This document shows positions 7,899-17,569 of a stretch of DNA of 64,000 nucleotides, in pieces. The first letter of the stretch is position 1. Each line of letters opens with the position of its first letter. The position numbers and the translations under genes were made by a program. Location of the stretch: assembly GCF_004362525.1 (NCBI RefSeq), contig NZ_SNXS01000009.1, positions 62,001 to 126,000 of the forward strand. The letters are read 5' to 3'. The notes beneath the pieces were generated by a model that did no database searches, was not told the DNA's origin, and worked only from the letters and a program-made list of their open reading frames with translations. The DNA comes from Roseateles toxinivorans (GTDB taxonomy: Bacteria; Pseudomonadota; Gammaproteobacteria; Burkholderiales; Burkholderiaceae_C).

Positions 7899-7985
7899 TC
7901 AGTCGAAGATGTTGCTCAGCCAGGATTTCTTGCGGCTGCCTTGCGGGCCTCGGCCGTGCTCGTGGTTGGGCGTCATGGAGTTCAT
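7899..7985 (-). CDS. Tiny hydrophilic ORF (28 residues) after the second HPF-like gene
   Basis: The ATG at 7985-7983 has AGGA about nine bases upstream and lies 26 bases beyond the HPF-like stop. The peptide is His/Gly/Arg rich (NHEHGRGPQGSRKKSW) and ends LSNIFD. Its position after an HPF-like gene parallels the tiny ORF at 5108-5185, though the two peptides share no sequence. The remaining sequence to 7720 shows no gene. Confidence 0.33.
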   Translation of the reverse strand: MNSMTPNHEHGRGPQGSRKKSWLSNIFD

Positions 7986-8011
7986 GGTGTCGAGTCCTGT
8001 GTGGTTCGGGT

Positions 8012-8356
8012 TCAGCACTCGTGACCGATGAGGCGTTGGCGAATGCGGCGGGTGTCATTCCCCCGGCGCCACATGCGCATGAGGAACCGTGCGGCGCGTG
8101 CCAACGCGTTGTCCAGCGCGGTGCGCCAGTCATGGGATACGGAGGTGACGACAACCGATCCTGCGCCGTCGGTCCGGAGTTCCACCTGGCAGCGTTTGTC
8201 GACGCCGCCGCGCGGTCCGTTCACGTCCGACATACTCACCTCCGCGCTTGGCACGAGCCAGCCCAGACGCCGCAGCACGAAGCGCACGCGGCGCTCGGTC
8301 AGGTCGCGCAAATCGGTGGCTTGCGGATGGCGGGACTTGAAGAGCACTTGCATCAC
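8012..8356 (-). CDS. Second HPF/RaiA-like ribosome-associated protein
   Basis: The 114-residue protein shows the fold's key segment VSMSDVNGPRGGVDKRCQVELR (residues about 41-62), preceded by a first strand/helix (SRHPQATDLRDLTERRVRFVLRRL) and followed by WRTALDNALARAARFLMR. It keeps the basic character expected of a 30S binder. It is diverged from the copy at 5182-5574 and lacks its long tail. Such duplicate short HPF-like proteins are frequent in Burkholderiales stress islands, so a condition-specific hibernation role is likely but unproven. Confidence 0.75.
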   Translation of the reverse strand: MMQVLFKSRHPQATDLRDLTERRVRFVLRRLGWLVPSAEVSMSDVNGPRGGVDKRCQVELRTDGAGSVVVTSVSHDWRTALDNALARAARFLMRMWRRGNDTRRIRQRLIGHEC

Positions 8357-9099
8357 AGTTCTCCAACGGTTGAGGGACCAGCGGAATGTGGATCACCAAC
8401 CCGTTCTGAGAAAGCAGGCTTTTCAGAACATGGACATCGGATAAACCTGAGCGCGGGGCGAAGGTTAGGCCGCACATTTCTGCGCTTCGCAATCGACGCC
8501 AGCACGCGTTGCAACGCGCAAGCCTGCTTGGCACCTCTTTGGAGAAGCTCCCCACACACAGGGCGGTCGAGGCCTTCGGTGACCACCTACGATTGGGGCC
8601 CCTGGATGACTCGCGGCACGCTGGTTCGCAAGCATCTCTGCAACTGACCGGCCCCTGCGTCAGAGATACGCACTTCTTCGGCGACGACCCCTATTCGGCC
8701 GGCCCGACTATGGTGCTGACCGGTGAGATTCGCGTCTTCAAGTGGCACGCCGCCCGACGCTCGGTGGCGGTCAACCGCGAACCAGTGCGCTTCGAGGAGG
8801 CATTGACCGAGTCGCTGCCGCACGGACGCGGCACCAACCGAGCCGAGGCGCTTTGTAACCTGCCGCCCGCATTGTCCGAAGGCTAGGCACGCTGGCTCGT
8901 CCTGTACGACGCGCCTGGCGACGATCGCAAGGACGGTGAGCACACCGTCTTTGGTGACCAGCAGCGCCCGGACTGAGATCGATCAAGGGGCGCTGTAACA
9001 GGTTCGTATTTTCCTGAGTTGAAGTCTCAAAAATGCCGCTTCTTCCGAAGTTGTGCCGGAGGCATATTCCAATCCATCGACACTCTCCGACCAACAGCC
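8357..9099. other. 743-bp region with only a degenerate, unrecognised reading frame
   Basis: No gene is convincing. The best trace is on the plus strand at 8509-8886. Its last half (FFGDDPYSAGPTMVLTGEI, then VNREPVRFEEALTESLPHG) looks coding in composition, and the same frame continues past the TAG at 8884-8886 with RWLVLYDAPGDDRKDG to a stop near 8976. There is no good ribosome binding site and no family match that I recognise. It may be the remnant of an eroded gene. Confidence 0.3.
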
Positions 9100-9282
9100 A
9101 TGAAGCTCTCGTTGCCTTCCGCGTCCCTACTGCTTGCCCGGTTCGGGCAGAGCCTGCAGTCGCTGCAGGAGTTGCTCAAGAGGTGCGCGCCGCAGCAAGC
9201 GCCGCTGCTTGTGCCCATCCCGATCCGGGCCGACCGCCGCAAACGCGCGCTGGTCGGCCGGCATCCGTACCGGGGCGACTGA
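9100..9282 (+). CDS. Small basic protein of unknown function (60 residues)
   Basis: An ATG at 9100 opens MKLSLPSASLLLARFGQSLQSLQELL, an amphipathic helix, and the protein ends in a basic tail (RADRRKRALVGRHPYRGD). It precedes the TerB-like gene by 54 bases in the same direction. No convincing Shine-Dalgarno is seen. Composition and position suggest a real small gene, perhaps translated with the TerB-like gene, but no family is recognised. Confidence 0.33.
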   Translation: MKLSLPSASLLLARFGQSLQSLQELLKRCAPQQAPLLVPIPIRADRRKRALVGRHPYRGD

Positions 9283-9336
9283 GCCTCGCCCCCGTGTTGT
9301 TCTCCGCAGACAGACTTACTTCATAGGAGCTTCATC

Positions 9337-9771
9337 GTGCGCAGCTACCCCCACAACAGCCCAGAAGCCGCCGCGCGCATCGTCGCGTTGGTCCTCATCT
9401 CCGACGGCCATGTGTGCAGTTCCGAGTTCGATATCCTCAAGCAGCTGGGCGCGGAGCGCGAACTCGGTCTGGAGCCCCAGCTCCTGCCGCACATCGTTCA
9501 CACGTTGTGCGAAGAGCTGCTGGCTGGCGGCTACGCGACGGGTTCGCTGATGGACAACGTTGATGACAGAACGTTGGCGTCATTGATGGCCGAGATATCG
9601 GATCCGGCGCTGCAAAGGACCATCCTGCGTCTATCCTTGGCCGCAGCCCGAGCAGACGGTCACCTGGCCGACGGCGAGACCATGGTTGTGGAGGCGGCGC
9701 AGCACCACTGGAAACTTGTCGATGGGCGGGAGTCGAGTGCCGCGAAGTCGACGCGCCGCCAAGACGTGTGA
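9337..9771 (+). CDS. TerB-like protein (second copy)
   Basis: The 144-residue protein starts at a GTG (9337) with AGGAGC eight bases upstream. It mirrors the copy at 3725-4228: RSYPHNSPEAAARIVALVLISDGHV, then VDDRTLASLMAEISD, then AARADGHLADGETMVVEAA. The two 'DGHxxxxE' loops are the acidic sites of the TerB fold and are better preserved here than in the first copy. The end (SAAKSTRRQDV) is basic and variable. It probably assists metal or membrane stress handling with TerC. The next gene is a convergent LysR-type regulator. Confidence 0.75.
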   Translation: MRSYPHNSPEAAARIVALVLISDGHVCSSEFDILKQLGAERELGLEPQLLPHIVHTLCEELLAGGYATGSLMDNVDDRTLASLMAEISDPALQRTILRLSLAAARADGHLADGETMVVEAAQHHWKLVDGRESSAAKSTRRQDV

Positions 9772-9792
9772 TTGGAGTCGCCCAGAAAGCAA

Positions 9793-10674
9793 TCACGGGC
9801 GTGCCGCAGCAACCACCTGCGCCACGAGCGGATGATGCTGGCCGCGGCGCGAGCGGATGGCGTGAATCTCTTCCTTTACGCCATCGCTGCTACCGAGCAA
9901 ACGAAGGCCGCGCATCAGGCCTAGGTCGTCTGCCCCGAGCCGGCTGACCGGGAACACGCCAAGCCCGCGGGCCGCAAACACGGCCAACAAAGCACTGTCT
10001 TCGAACTCGCCGACAATGCTCGGGCGCAGGCCCTGCATCTCGAACCATTGATCCAGCCTCGGGCGCAAGGCCGAATGTCCGGTCGGCAGTAACACCGGCA
10101 CGTCGTTCAGACTTTGAGGGAACTTATCGCGCTCGGCCTTGCCGACCAGCCCGGCTGGTCCGTACCACTCGACTGGTGAATCGAGAAGTCGCTCGCTGGT
10201 GAGGCGCAGGTTAGGGTTGCGCGGTGCCGCCTGGCCGGCAAGCACCAGGTCGAGGTGATGGAGCGCCAATTCACTGAGTAGTTGTTCGAATTCTCCGTCG
10301 TGGCAGACGAGCCGAAGGTTGGGGGTGCTCAAGACGGGCACCAACAGCGCATGGGCCGCGAGCTTGGAGATCCCGTCTGAGAGCCCGACCGCTAGGCGCG
10401 CCACTTTGCCGCTGGCCGCTTGTCGCACCTCGTCGGGGATGACCTGGCCCAGCTGAAAAATCTCCTCGGCTCGCGCGAAGGCGGCTTGACCCGCCTCTGT
10501 GAGGGCCACGCCACGGCCCAAAGGCTTGAGCAGTTGGTGACCCAGCGACTTTTCCAGCTCGCGCACTTGCGCGCTAATTGTCTGCACCGCCATGTCCAGC
10601 CGTTCGGCAGCACGGGCGAAACCGCCTTCCTTGGTTACGACCCAGAAGTAGTGGAGATGGCGATAGTTCAGCAT
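9793..10674 (-). CDS. LysR-family regulator, NhaR-like (second copy)
   Basis: The 293-residue protein opens MLNYRHLHYFWVVTKEGGFARAAERL, the same NhaR-type helix-turn-helix start as the gene at 5720. AVQTISAQVRELEKSLG forms the recognition region, and an effector domain begins near residue 90 (RLAVGLSDGISKLAAHALL) with LDLVLAGQAAP. It shares architecture but only moderate identity with the first copy, so it is an old duplicate or an independent member. It is divergent from a small membrane protein gene at 10790. Confidence 0.9.
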   Translation of the reverse strand: MLNYRHLHYFWVVTKEGGFARAAERLDMAVQTISAQVRELEKSLGHQLLKPLGRGVALTEAGQAAFARAEEIFQLGQVIPDEVRQAASGKVARLAVGLSDGISKLAAHALLVPVLSTPNLRLVCHDGEFEQLLSELALHHLDLVLAGQAAPRNPNLRLTSERLLDSPVEWYGPAGLVGKAERDKFPQSLNDVPVLLPTGHSALRPRLDQWFEMQGLRPSIVGEFEDSALLAVFAARGLGVFPVSRLGADDLGLMRGLRLLGSSDGVKEEIHAIRSRRGQHHPLVAQVVAAARP

Positions 10675-10685
10675 GTTCTCTCCAG

Positions 10686-10700
10686 TTCGGAAAAACCGAA
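10686..10700. promoter_or_regulatory. Perfect inverted repeat upstream of the second NhaR-like regulator
   Basis: TTCGG-AAAAA-CCGAA lies 12 bases before the regulator's start, in the 115-bp gap to a divergent gene. It resembles an autoregulatory LysR site and shares CGGA/TCCG core elements with the repeat at 5663-5679. Function is inferred. Confidence 0.4.
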
Positions 10701-10789
10701 TCCTAAGTGAGAAATAACATGGTTTGCTCGAATCGTCTTGATGGCCACACTATCTGTCATCTCATCTCATCGCCATCGAAGTCCGCATC

Positions 10790-11209
10790 ATGTTCTATGC
10801 CCTCACCTGGTTTGTCGTCGTTGCGCTTCTAGCCCTCTGGACCCTGCTCGCCTGGGCGTTGCATGCCGTTGCGATCTGGTCCGTCTTGAATGCCGGGGGG
10901 CTCGCCGGTGCCGCACCGGGCGTCGGCGGCATTCGATTGCCGGATTGGCTGGAGCCCTGGGTGCCGCCGGAGGTCGCGCAGTGGGTGAGTCAGGTTTTGG
11001 CGGGCCTGGCGCCGATGGTCGAGAACCTGTTGCAGGCTGCCCCCGCTCTGGCTGATGGCGTGACGATCGCCACGTGGGTGCTCTGGGGCCTCGGCAGCGT
11101 GCTGCTCGTGCTGCTAGGTATCGGGCTGCACCTGCTAGTCGCGCTGTGGCGTCGCCACAGCGGCAACGGATCAGGCCCCCATGCCGGCTCGTCGATTTCG
11201 ACTGGCTGA
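10790..11209 (+). CDS. Two-span membrane protein of unknown function
   Basis: The 139-residue protein has a first membrane helix (residues about 3-30, FYALTWFVVVALLALWTLLAWAL), a periplasmic-type loop with a Pro/Trp-rich part (LPDWLEPWVPPEVAQWV), and a second helix (WVLWGLGSVLLVLLGIGLHLL). It ends in a basic, Gly/Ser-rich tail. The start codon follows GAAGTCCGCATC without a strong Shine-Dalgarno. I do not recognise a characterised family. Its divergent pairing with the LysR gene suggests it is that regulator's target. Confidence 0.6.
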   Translation: MFYALTWFVVVALLALWTLLAWALHAVAIWSVLNAGGLAGAAPGVGGIRLPDWLEPWVPPEVAQWVSQVLAGLAPMVENLLQAAPALADGVTIATWVLWGLGSVLLVLLGIGLHLLVALWRRHSGNGSGPHAGSSISTG

Positions 11210-11559
11210 GCGCGTCGACGGACGTGCGATAGATCTGCAACAGACCAATTTCCGGATACCTGCACGTACATTGCTTCCCCACAGCATCGACTCTGTTCCT
11301 GGACTTCTTGGCTGGGGGTCACTCTGGAGACGCACTGTCCTAGCATCTCGGGTGTCACCAGAGAGATGCCGCGTTGGGTGAGCTACAGGAGTGCACGATC
11401 CGTAGCCGTCTGGCCAACCTACCTTGAATTTGGCTGCTGATCCGGCAAGGATCATGTCCACGGGAAGGCGGACACGATGGCAAGCGACAAACCTGCAGTC
11501 TTGTTCACCCCTGCTGTATCCGTGCCGCATCCGGACCACATCCGAGCTGCGCCCGAGCT
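11210..11559. other. 350-bp stretch with no supported gene
   Basis: This lies between the membrane protein gene and the dadA remnant. Open frames here on the minus strand lack family resemblance. It marks the change from the stress island to the peptide-use block and may hold a recombination scar. Confidence 0.45.
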
Positions 11560-11904
11560 TCATCCAGGCCGCGGCAGGACTGCGACCCACCAATGGTGCA
11601 GCAGTTGAGGTGCTGCGGCCCATAGGCCATCAAGTTGATAGCGGATGTCGAGTCTGCGGCCCAGGGCTGCAGCTATCACCGTTGGCCAATCACGCCCAAA
11701 GGCATAGGGTTCTACCGCTTCGCGCTGGATAACACCCGAATTGCCGTACGAAGTTTCTCCGCCCGGAGCACGCCGGTCCACCAGAGTGACAGGATGGCCG
11801 CGCAAGCTCAATTCCAGTGCCGCGCAGGTGCCCACCATGCCCGCACCCAAAACCAACACTTTTTGCGCCACGCGATGAACGCGGCCTGGCATCATTGCGC
11901 GCAT
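11560..11904 (-). pseudogene. D-amino-acid dehydrogenase (DadA-like), N-terminal fragment
   Basis: About 110 residues remain of an FAD-dependent D-amino-acid dehydrogenase of about 420. They include the Rossmann start KVLVLGAGMVGTCAALELSLRG (GxGxxG), DRRAPGGETSYGNSGVIQREAVEPYAF and RDWPTVIAAALGRR, all characteristic of DadA. After LLHHWWVAVL the frame runs into unrelated sequence and stops. DadA oxidises D-amino acids to 2-oxo acids at the inner membrane. A D-amino-acid gene beside the D-glutamate and M81 genes of this block is notable, but the fragment cannot be active. Confidence 0.75.
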
Positions 11905-11922
11905 GCCAATGCGCCAAAGGCG

Positions 11923-12906
11923 CTAGGGTGCCGACGCGCTGCTGACACGGATTTCCTCCTCACTGACCTGTACCTGCAGCCCGAAGCCCACATGCAGCAG
12001 GCGTGCAAACGCCTCGGCATTGTTAGCGTCGAAGACCCCGCCGATGCCGATCTTGGCGGCGGCCGCGTCGCTGATGACGAGCTGCTTGCGGTTGTAGCGA
12101 TTGAACTGGCTGGCCGCCTCGGCCAAGCTGACCTCGTCGAACACCAGCTTGCCCTGCAGCCAGCTGAGCGCGGCATTCAACTGCTGGCTGGTCTGCTTGC
12201 TGACCAGCACATTGCTGGCGTCGGCCACTGCGGTGTCGTCGCGCACCAGCACGGCGGGGCGGCTCTGCGCCGCCTGCACCTGCACGCGCCCCTCCAGCAC
12301 AGCCACCCGCAGGTGCTCGCCCTCGCGCAGCAGCGAGAACTTGGTGCCCAGCACAGTGACGGTCTGGCGGCCGGCGTGGATCACGAAGGGGCGGCTGGCA
12401 TCGTGGGCGATGTCGAAGAAGGCCTCGCCCTGCTCCAGCCAGACCTCGCGCTGCTTGGGGGTCACAGCGGTGCGCAGCTTGGTGGCGGTGTTGAGCGTCA
12501 GGCGCGAGCCATCGGTCAGCGCCACCGCCTCGCGCTGGCCGCGTGCGGTGGCGTAGCTCTGCGTGTCGGCGCCGCCCACCGGGGCGATGCCGACGTTCAC
12601 GGCCACGAGCTCGAGCAGGCACAGCCCGGCCACTGTGCCGCCGATGGCGCGCCGCTGCTGTTTCCACCTGGGTGCAGGGCGTGCCCTGGCGAGGGGCGGG
12701 CTTGGCGCCGGCTGCAGCGCACGCAGTCGGTCGGCGCGGCGCCAGGCCTGATCCAGGCGCAGCCAGGCCACGCGGTGCGCGGTGGCGGCGTTGATCCAGG
12801 CCTCCAGCGCCGCCTGGCGCTCGGCTGGCCAGGCGCTGCCGGCACGGTCGCGCTCGGCGATCCAGTCGGCCGCACGGGCTTCTATTGATGTCAATACGCT
12901 GCTCAT
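11923..12906 (-). CDS. FecR-type anti-sigma/signal-transducing membrane protein
   Basis: The 327-residue protein has an N-terminal cytoplasmic helical domain (residues about 5-75, with the FecR-N pattern AADWIAERD, WINAATAHRVAWLRLDQAWRRADRL). One membrane helix follows (about 88-105, IGGTVAGLCLLELVAVNVGI). The periplasmic FecR domain comes next (TARGQREAVALTDGSRLTLNTATKL, then VWLEQGEAFFDIAHDASRPF), and a C-terminal STN-like domain ends it (LQGKLVFDEVSLAEAASQFNRYN). It relays the state of the TonB receptor to the ECF sigma factor, whose gene overlaps by four bases (ATGA). Confidence 0.92.
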   Translation of the reverse strand: MSSVLTSIEARAADWIAERDRAGSAWPAERQAALEAWINAATAHRVAWLRLDQAWRRADRLRALQPAPSPPLARARPAPRWKQQRRAIGGTVAGLCLLELVAVNVGIAPVGGADTQSYATARGQREAVALTDGSRLTLNTATKLRTAVTPKQREVWLEQGEAFFDIAHDASRPFVIHAGRQTVTVLGTKFSLLREGEHLRVAVLEGRVQVQAAQSRPAVLVRDDTAVADASNVLVSKQTSQQLNAALSWLQGKLVFDEVSLAEAASQFNRYNRKQLVISDAAAAKIGIGGVFDANNAEAFARLLHVGFGLQVQVSEEEIRVSSASAP

Positions 12907-13481
12907 TGTGTGGTCCGTCCCCTGCGCTGCGAGGCCTGTGCTGCCGCGGCCTTCGCGTCGCTGCCCAGACCGGTGGCCTGCAAGGCCAGGGCCAGGGCGC
13001 GCACGCCCTTGGATACCTGCTTCTCTACCGTGTCTTCGCTGATGCCCATGCGCGCTGCCACCTCGCGTTGCGACAGACCCTCGACCTTGCGCAGCTCCAC
13101 CACCTCGCGGCAGCGGGCCGGCAGCAGATCGAGTGCGCGCTGCAGCAGGCGCAGCTCGCTGCGCGCCGCCAGGTGGCGCTCTGGGCTGAGTTCATCGAGC
13201 GTGGGGGCGAGCGCATTCATGTCGGCAAAGGTCTCGATGTCGACGATCTGGGCGCGGCGTGCGCGGTCGATCAGCAGGTTGCGCGCGGTCGAGAGCACGA
13301 AGGCCTGCGCCGAATCGGGCTGGCCCTGGGCACAGCCATCGAAGACGCGCGCATACACCTCCTGGCGCAGGTCGGCGATCTCGTCGCCATCGCGCCAGTT
13401 GCGGCGCAGATAGCGTTCGAGCACGCCTTCCAGCGGCAGCACCTGGTCGACGAACCAGGCGCTCAGCTCATCTTGTGTCAA
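12903..13481 (-). CDS. ECF sigma factor, FecI-like
   Basis: The 192-residue protein has sigma region 2 (residues about 10-80: LEGVLERYLRRNWRDGDEIADLRQEVYARVF, then FVLSTARNLLIDRARRAQIV) and region 4 (about 112-165: ALDLLPARCREVVELRKVEGLSQREVAARMGISEDTVEKQVSKG). It lacks regions 1 and 3, as ECF sigmas do. It would direct RNA polymerase to the divergent TonB receptor operon when released by FecR. Translation begins downstream of AAGGAGTT. Iron-citrate-like control is typical, but in such loci the signal can be any receptor substrate. Confidence 0.93.
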   Translation of the reverse strand: MTQDELSAWFVDQVLPLEGVLERYLRRNWRDGDEIADLRQEVYARVFDGCAQGQPDSAQAFVLSTARNLLIDRARRAQIVDIETFADMNALAPTLDELSPERHLAARSELRLLQRALDLLPARCREVVELRKVEGLSQREVAARMGISEDTVEKQVSKGVRALALALQATGLGSDAKAAAAQASQRRGRTTQ

Positions 13482-13652
13482 CGGAACTCCTTGCTGCCTT
13501 CACGCCTTAGACGAAGCAGCCGTACGAATCCGGTAGGCCTCGGCAAAAGAACTATTTCTTCTCGGTGTATACCCGCGACGGCTAGCGGATTGTGCGTCCG
13601 GCTTCGTCTTGGTTTTGCAGAGGGCACTCACGCCATACTGACGAGGACGCAC

Positions 13653-16106
<2,454 letters not shown>

Positions 16107-16159
16107 GGCCAGCACCGGCCACCGGCCGGCCGCCCTCTCTCCCAACCGGGCTCGACCTC

Positions 16160-17542
16160 ATGCATAACTCATTGAATGGGTGCCATAGGATGGCGGCAGA
16201 GCCGCGCACGCCTGCCGGCCGCTGGGTTGGCGCCGCCCTCAGTTCCTATGGCCTGTTGGTGCTGATCGTGGCCACCGTGTTCGGTGGGCTGGATCGTCAG
16301 ATCCTGGTGCTGCTGGCCGAGCCGATGCGCCAATCGCTGCAGCTCACCGACACCAAGCTGGGCCTGCTGCAAGGTGCTGGCATCACCTTGTTGGGGGGCG
16401 TGGCGGCGGTGCCGTTGGGCTGGCTGGCCGACCGCTATGGCCGGCGCAGCGTGCTGGCCGCCAGCGTGCTGGTGTGGGCGGTCGCCACGGCGGCCTTCGG
16501 CATGGCCACCGATTTTCCGGCGCTGCTACTCGCCGCGGCCGGCATGGGCATCGGCGAGGTGGGGCTCTCGCCCATTGTCTTCAGCCTGATCCCGGAGATC
16601 GTTTCACCGCGCCGCCGTGTGCTGGCCAACGGTGTGTACGCACTGGCGGCGATCTTCGGCACGGGCCTGGGCATCGCGCTGAGCGGCGCCATGGTGCACA
16701 GCCTCGATGCGCTGCGCCCGCTGCTGCCCGCCGCCCTGCAGGGGCTGGAGTCCTGGCGCCTGACCTTTCTGGCGGTGGCGCTGCAGGGGCCGCTGGTGGC
16801 GCTGGCGGTGCTGCTGATACGCCTGCATCCGCAGCGCGCCAGCAGCCAATCGGCCAGCACTGCGACCGCCCGGCCGGCGCTGCGCGACTATGCGCGCGCT
16901 CATCTGCGCTGCATGGTGGGGGTGTTCGGCGGCTCGGGCCTGGCCGGCCTGGGCCTGGCGGCCAGCGGCAACTGGCTGCCCGTCATTGCCACGCGCAGCT
17001 TCGGCGCTGACGCTGCTGCGGTGGGTCAGGGCATGGGGGCGGCCTATCTGCTCGGCACCGCGGCCGGCGCCGCGATGGGCGCGCTGGGCATGCGGCTGCT
17101 GGGGCAGCGCCTTGGCCTGGCGCTGCCGATGCGCGTCACCGCCATCGGCGCCGGCCTCGCGGCGCTGGCGGCCGGCCTGATGCCGCTGGCGCCCAACATG
17201 GGCACGCTCTACCTGCTGTTCGGCGTGCAGGTGATGGCGCTGATCGCTGGCAGCGTGCTCATGCCGACGTTGTTGCAGGACATGGCTCCGGTAGACCTGC
17301 GTTCGCGCCTGATCGCCATCGCCAGCGTGGTGTCGGTGCTGCTGGGCGCGCTCAGCCCGGTGCTGGTGGGCGCGCTGTCCGACCTCCTGAGCGCCACACC
17401 GCAAGGCTTGCTGATGGCGGTGACGCTGGTTGGCGCGCTCGCCTTCGCGCTGGCGGCGCTGCTGATGAAGTCGGCCGAGCAGGCAGTCGCCGCGACCGTG
17501 CAAAGCATTCATCCCCATCTGGTCCGGCAAGACCCGATTTGA
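16160..17542 (+). CDS. MFS transporter of the spinster-like type
   Basis: The protein of about 460 residues has twelve predicted membrane helices. The first begins SSYGLLVLIVATVFGGLDRQI, with the family's conserved Asp-Arg after helix 1. The loop 2-3 signature is GWLADRYGRRSVL. TRSFGADAAAVGQGMGAAY leads into helices 7-8, and the last helices follow GVQVMALIAGSV. The start could also be the ATG at 16190. It lies 53 bases after the receptor gene in the same direction and would carry the imported compound across the inner membrane, a role like MlrD in microcystin clusters. Substrate is not readable. Confidence 0.88.
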   Translation: MHNSLNGCHRMAAEPRTPAGRWVGAALSSYGLLVLIVATVFGGLDRQILVLLAEPMRQSLQLTDTKLGLLQGAGITLLGGVAAVPLGWLADRYGRRSVLAASVLVWAVATAAFGMATDFPALLLAAAGMGIGEVGLSPIVFSLIPEIVSPRRRVLANGVYALAAIFGTGLGIALSGAMVHSLDALRPLLPAALQGLESWRLTFLAVALQGPLVALAVLLIRLHPQRASSQSASTATARPALRDYARAHLRCMVGVFGGSGLAGLGLAASGNWLPVIATRSFGADAAAVGQGMGAAYLLGTAAGAAMGALGMRLLGQRLGLALPMRVTAIGAGLAALAAGLMPLAPNMGTLYLLFGVQVMALIAGSVLMPTLLQDMAPVDLRSRLIAIASVVSVLLGALSPVLVGALSDLLSATPQGLLMAVTLVGALAFALAALLMKSAEQAVAATVQSIHPHLVRQDPI

Positions 17543-17569
17543 ACTACCCCCGCAAACTGGAGTTGTCCC

